Shown here: positions 42,766-45,507 of the stretch, piece by piece | How positions within the stretch are numbered: the first letter of the stretch is position 1 | Layout of the letters: each line of letters opens with the position of its first letter | Source: Pseudonocardiaceae bacterium | GTDB lineage: Bacteria; Actinomycetota; Actinomycetes; Mycobacteriales; Pseudonocardiaceae | Assembly (NCBI GenBank): GCA_009379845.1 | Contig: WHSZ01000051.1 | Coordinates: forward strand, 1-45,507 | DNA length: 45,507 nucleotides | Direction of reading: 5' to 3' | Translations under genes and position numbers: made by a program | Notes under the pieces: generated by a model | The model's input: only the letters and a program-made list of their open reading frames with translations | What the model was told of the DNA's origin: nothing | Database searches by the model: none

Positions 42766-43581
42766 ATGACCGCCGAGAAGGTGACGCTCACCGAGGAGAA
42801 GGAGACCTTGCTGGCCACGCTGTACGGCAGGGCTTTGGACAGCAAGACGAAGGATCCAATACTCGGTGATCGATCCGCGGCTGACGCGGTCGGCCGGATC
42901 GACTACGACTTCCGCAAGGCGAAAATCACCCCGTTCACCGCGGCCGGCGTCGCGATGCGCGCGAAGCTGCTGGACGACTGGACGGTGAAGTTCCTCGTCG
43001 AGCACCCAGAAGCCACCGTGCTGCACCTGGCCTGCGGTCTGGACACCCGTGTCGAGCGGCTGGCTCCGGCGCCGATCGTCCGGTGGTACGACGTCGACTA
43101 CCCGGAAGTGATCGAGCTGCGCGAGCGGCTGTATCCAAAGCGGGACAACTACCAGATGATCGGATCCTCGGTTACCGCCGAGGGATGGCTGGAGCAACTG
43201 CCGGCTGATCGTCCCGTGGTGGTCGTGGCCGAAGGGTTGAGCATGTACTTGACGGAGAGCGACGGCAAGCGGCTCATCCAGCGAATCACCGGACACTTCC
43301 CGAGCGGTCAGCTGCTGTTCGACGCGTACAACTTGCGAGGGATCAAGATGCAGAACCGGATTCCGGCGGTGCGGAACGCCGGCGCGAAGCTGCATTGGGC
43401 CATCAATGACCCGACCGAGCTCGAGCGGCTGCACCCCAGCCTCCGCTGCGTCACCGCGATCAGTGGCTTCAACGTGCCAGGGCGGGAGAAACTGCCCCTG
43501 CGATACCAGCTCGGTGTTCGGCTGGTCGGCCTGATCCCCGCCATCAAGAACATCTCCAAGCTGCTGCGGTACCGCTTCTGA
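42766..43581 (+). CDS. Class I SAM-dependent methyltransferase, TcmP/LCM family
   Basis: A 271-residue methyltransferase: N-terminal KETLLATLYGRALDSKTKDPIL, then TVLHLACGLDTRVERL (SAM loop), RWYDVDYPEVIELRERLYP (acidic SAM contact), VVVVAEGLSMYLTESDGKRLI and LLFDAYN. This is the leucine-carboxyl-methyltransferase-like family, to which TcmP O-methyltransferases of polyketide pathways belong. No polyketide genes are in the window, so the substrate is unknown. A strong promoter is just upstream. Confidence 0.9.
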   Translation: MTAEKVTLTEEKETLLATLYGRALDSKTKDPILGDRSAADAVGRIDYDFRKAKITPFTAAGVAMRAKLLDDWTVKFLVEHPEATVLHLACGLDTRVERLAPAPIVRWYDVDYPEVIELRERLYPKRDNYQMIGSSVTAEGWLEQLPADRPVVVVAEGLSMYLTESDGKRLIQRITGHFPSGQLLFDAYNLRGIKMQNRIPAVRNAGAKLHWAINDPTELERLHPSLRCVTAISGFNVPGREKLPLRYQLGVRLVGLIPAIKNISKLLRYRF

Positions 43582-43634
43582 ACGCTGCTCACCAGTCGCG
43601 CCGCGCCCGAGCGGGCCGCCCCCTCGCGCTCACG

Positions 43635-43653
43635 CCGCTATCACTCATAGCGG
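43635..43653. promoter_or_regulatory. Inverted repeat upstream of the two-gene operon
   Basis: CCGCTAT and ATAGCGG (perfect arms) flank CACTC. A third half-site CGCTAT lies at 43657, exactly 21 bases (two helical turns) from the first. About 70-85 bases before the start at 43722. Likely an operator. Confidence 0.5.
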
Positions 43654-43721
43654 TGACGCTATGAACCCAGGAGTACACTGTCTGTATTCGGGGTCATGCT
43701 GCCGGCGAGGAGGTGACCGTC

Positions 43722-44726
43722 GTGTCCGCGGGGCTCAGGGGGAGCCGCATCGGTCTGGTCCAGGACGTCTTCTGGACCCGAACGGGTCTGTTGCTGCTGA
43801 CGTTGGTGGTCGTTTCCGGCTCCTGCCTGATCATCTCCAGCGCGCTGGACCCCGGCACGATGCGGAACCTCATCGGTGCGATCGGCACCGGCACGATGGT
43901 GTCCGCGATCGTCGGCTTCGGCCAGACCATGATCACGGCGGCCGCTGAGCAGCGAGCGCTGGTTGCGCCGGTGGTCGAGGAAAGCAGGCGCACTCTTGAG
44001 GACCTCAGCGCCGAATACCGAGCGTTGAACAAGGAATTCTTCCCGACCCACGTATTCGAGGCTACTGGCACGCCGGACCCGGCATTCAATCGCCTGATGA
44101 TGCAGGACCTGCACGAAACCAGGCAGTACCTGTTCTCCGGATTCTCCGGGCGGCACGCGGCCGCGCGGTTGTTGCTTTCCCGTGCCGAATGGGAATTGCG
44201 GGTCGTGGTAGCCGATCCGAGCGACGGTACGACGGTCAGCGGGCGCACGAAATATCTACTTCGCAACGAGGGTGCGAACGCCGACTACGAAGAGATCCAG
44301 CAGCGGCTGCATGACGAGATCTGGATGGGGCTGGTCGGCCTTTACCTGGCGCGCAGCCGGTGTACGCGCCTGGATATCACCGTTGTCGCGGACCCGCCGC
44401 TGGACAGGGTGGAGATATTCGACCGGAGTGTCTGGATCACGTTGTACAGCGACATGGACCAGGTGGGCACGCTGTACCCGCGAACGCTGCGGTTTTCCGA
44501 AGGTTCCTTCATTTACAACATGGAACGCGCGGAATTCATGCGGGTAAGCACGTCTCCGGCCGGGCGGCATTTCGAGATCACGCCGGACACCACCCAGCAG
44601 GACTTCATCGAATTGTTCGACGAGCTCACCGGAACCCGGTTGTCGCCAGAACAGTTCAGAGAATTGGAAGGGGATTTCCATTCCTTCCGGGAAGAGTTTT
44701 CAACCGTCGCCGAACTAGGGGGTTGA
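43722..44726 (+). CDS. Unknown protein with two N-terminal membrane helices
   Basis: A 334-residue protein. I chose GTG 43722 (AGGAGG at 43708-43713); a GTG at 43713 would sit on the ribosome site itself. Two hydrophobic helices near residues 18-65 (LLLLTLVVVSGSCLIISSAL and LIGAIGTGTMVSAIVGFGQTMI) are followed by a coiled segment (EESRRTLEDLSAEYRALNKEF) and a ~220-residue cytoplasmic domain with LRVVVADPSDGTT, RLHDEIWMGLVGLYLARS, LDITVVADPPLDRVEIFDRSVWITLYSD. I do not recognise this domain. Membrane-anchored sensor or effector is inferred from layout only. Confidence 0.75.
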   Translation: MSAGLRGSRIGLVQDVFWTRTGLLLLTLVVVSGSCLIISSALDPGTMRNLIGAIGTGTMVSAIVGFGQTMITAAAEQRALVAPVVEESRRTLEDLSAEYRALNKEFFPTHVFEATGTPDPAFNRLMMQDLHETRQYLFSGFSGRHAAARLLLSRAEWELRVVVADPSDGTTVSGRTKYLLRNEGANADYEEIQQRLHDEIWMGLVGLYLARSRCTRLDITVVADPPLDRVEIFDRSVWITLYSDMDQVGTLYPRTLRFSEGSFIYNMERAEFMRVSTSPAGRHFEITPDTTQQDFIELFDELTGTRLSPEQFRELEGDFHSFREEFSTVAELGG

Positions 44727-44731
44727 ACGCC

Positions 44732-45370
44732 ATGTTGACCAGAATTTCCGTGCTCGCCGGGCTCGCCGAAGAATTACGGCGCAATGAATATCCGCTGGCC
44801 GAGCGGTGGTCGCTTGTCCATGAATGGTTCGAGCGGCGCGTAGCCCTGCCCGGGTTCCGCGCGCGACTCCGCGAGTACCTGCGTGCCTTGCCGGCAGACC
44901 GAGCAGGTGCCGTCGCGAACCGCTCACGGGAAACGACAACGCATTTCGCCTGGTGCCTGCTCGACGAACCGGACGATCCGTTCTCGTTCTGGCTGAACGA
45001 GTACAAGCCACAACGGGATTGGCAGCGCGGCTACGCGGACTCGGTGCACAACCACCGCTACCACTTCTGCACCACCATCCTGTCCGGGAGCTACCTGCAC
45101 GAGCGCTTCGACGTGCGGCTCGATTCGGAAACCGGGCTGATCGCCTCGGCGAGGCTTCGCCGCCGAACGGTTGCCGAGGAGGGCAGTGCCGGCATGCTGC
45201 TGGCCAGCGATTTCCACCGCATCCCACGAGCCGTCGACAACACCATGACGTTCCTGGTCAAGTCGCGGCCGGTGTACGACTCCAGCCTGTCCTACGACCC
45301 GGTGACCGGCACCGGCCGCCGGCACGTGCCGGTCGAGTCCCGATTGGGAGAACTGACCGAACGCATCTAG
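44732..45370 (+). CDS. Unknown protein with HxH cupin-like motif, C-terminus at IS junction
   Basis: A 212-residue protein from ATG 44732, 5 bases after the previous stop (GGGGG before the start), so the two are coupled. Segment SVHNHRYHFCTTILSGSYLHERFDV has the HxH and Gly spacing of cupin-type metal sites (as in cysteine-dioxygenase-like folds), with later DFHRIPRAVDNTMTFLVKSRPVYD. Enzyme activity is not established. The TAG stop at 45368-45370 sits at the boundary of an IS element, so the C-terminus may be altered by insertion. Confidence 0.72.
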   Translation: MLTRISVLAGLAEELRRNEYPLAERWSLVHEWFERRVALPGFRARLREYLRALPADRAGAVANRSRETTTHFAWCLLDEPDDPFSFWLNEYKPQRDWQRGYADSVHNHRYHFCTTILSGSYLHERFDVRLDSETGLIASARLRRRTVAEEGSAGMLLASDFHRIPRAVDNTMTFLVKSRPVYDSSLSYDPVTGTGRRHVPVESRLGELTERI

Positions 45371-45507
45371 GGCGTGTCTGATAATGCTGTGGTCCAGGTG
45401 ATCGCGGCGTGGAGGACGACCGCAGATCGGTAGACGATGGCGAGTTTGTCGTAGCGAGTGGCTAGACCGCGCCATTGCTTGAGCAGGTTGAACCGGCGCT
45501 CGACGAC
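45367..45507 (-). mobile_element. IS5-type insertion sequence: transposase C-terminus, cut by the window
   Basis: On the minus strand, 46 residues (ERRFNLLKQWRGLATRYD, then VVLHAAITWTT) end in TAG at 45369-45367. This matches the C-terminal part of the DDE transposase of actinobacterial IS5-type elements (ERxFxxLxxWRxLxxRYD). The upstream part lies beyond the right edge. The transposase stop overlaps the stop of the plus-strand gene, so the IS end and the target join within CTAG (45367-45370). Confidence 0.88.

Overview
The window is high-GC DNA with strong third-position GC bias, GTG starts and AGGAGG ribosome binding sites. It carries F420-type enzymes, DUF3558 lipoproteins, WXG100/PPE-like type VII secretion proteins, an EspG-like chaperone and a mycofactocin locus. 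Together these point to an actinomycete of the Pseudonocardiaceae (Amycolatopsis-like), a family-level inference. About 51 protein genes are supported. I see no tRNA, rRNA or CRISPR array.

Layout. (1) 1-1943, minus strand: an ESX-like small protein, a DUF3558 lipoprotein and a PPE-like protein cut by the left edge. (2) 2071-10710: a housekeeping block with purD, a secreted glycerophosphodiesterase, purA, an unknown protein, a secreted HNH nuclease, a DUF3151 protein, a tiny membrane peptide, a polytopic membrane protein and fba. Its order resembles the M. tuberculosis purA-Rv0358-Rv0360c-fba neighbourhood. (3) 10803-14186: redox enzymes (F420-dependent LLM oxidoreductase, aldo/keto reductase, SDR, PPOX-type protein). 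(4) 14384-30020: an alcohol-oxidation and mycofactocin island. A GAF/AAA/Fis regulator precedes an NDMA-dependent alcohol dehydrogenase; then divergent mftR; then one tightly coupled operon mftA-mftB-mftC-OYE1-OYE2-ETF alpha-ETF-quinone oxidoreductase-FixX-ETF beta-mftE-SDR-mftF. Most junctions overlap by 4 to 17 bases. (5) 30053-34129, minus strand: a YciI protein and a second type VII accessory module (ESX-like, DUF3558, PPE-like, unknown, EspG-like). (6) 34487-36894: an ECF-type sigma factor, a gene remnant, and nagA with a DasR-like operator. (7) 37162-39418: a lower-GC three-gene operon that looks like a type VII secretion substrate with partners. (8) 39457-43581: hydrolases and a TcmP-type methyltransferase. 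(9) 43722-45507: an unknown two-gene operon (two-TM protein plus HxH protein) abutted by an IS5-type transposase that runs off the right edge.

How the genes work together. The mft operon makes the redox cofactor mycofactocin: MftA is the precursor, MftB the peptide chaperone, MftC the radical SAM enzyme, MftE the peptidase and MftF the glycosyltransferase. The alcohol dehydrogenase and the SDR are the expected cofactor users. Two usual partners are not seen, the FMN enzyme MftD and the GMC-type MftG. In their place the operon encodes two FadH/OYE flavoproteins and a complete electron-transfer-flavoprotein branch (ETF alpha, ETF beta, ETF-quinone oxidoreductase, FixX-type ferredoxin). I infer a dedicated route from reduced mycofactocin to the quinone pool. 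OYE1 has lost one iron-sulfur cysteine and a conserved barrel motif, and ETF alpha carries an in-frame palindromic repeat insertion. Two 48-bp palindromes of the same family bracket the whole island.
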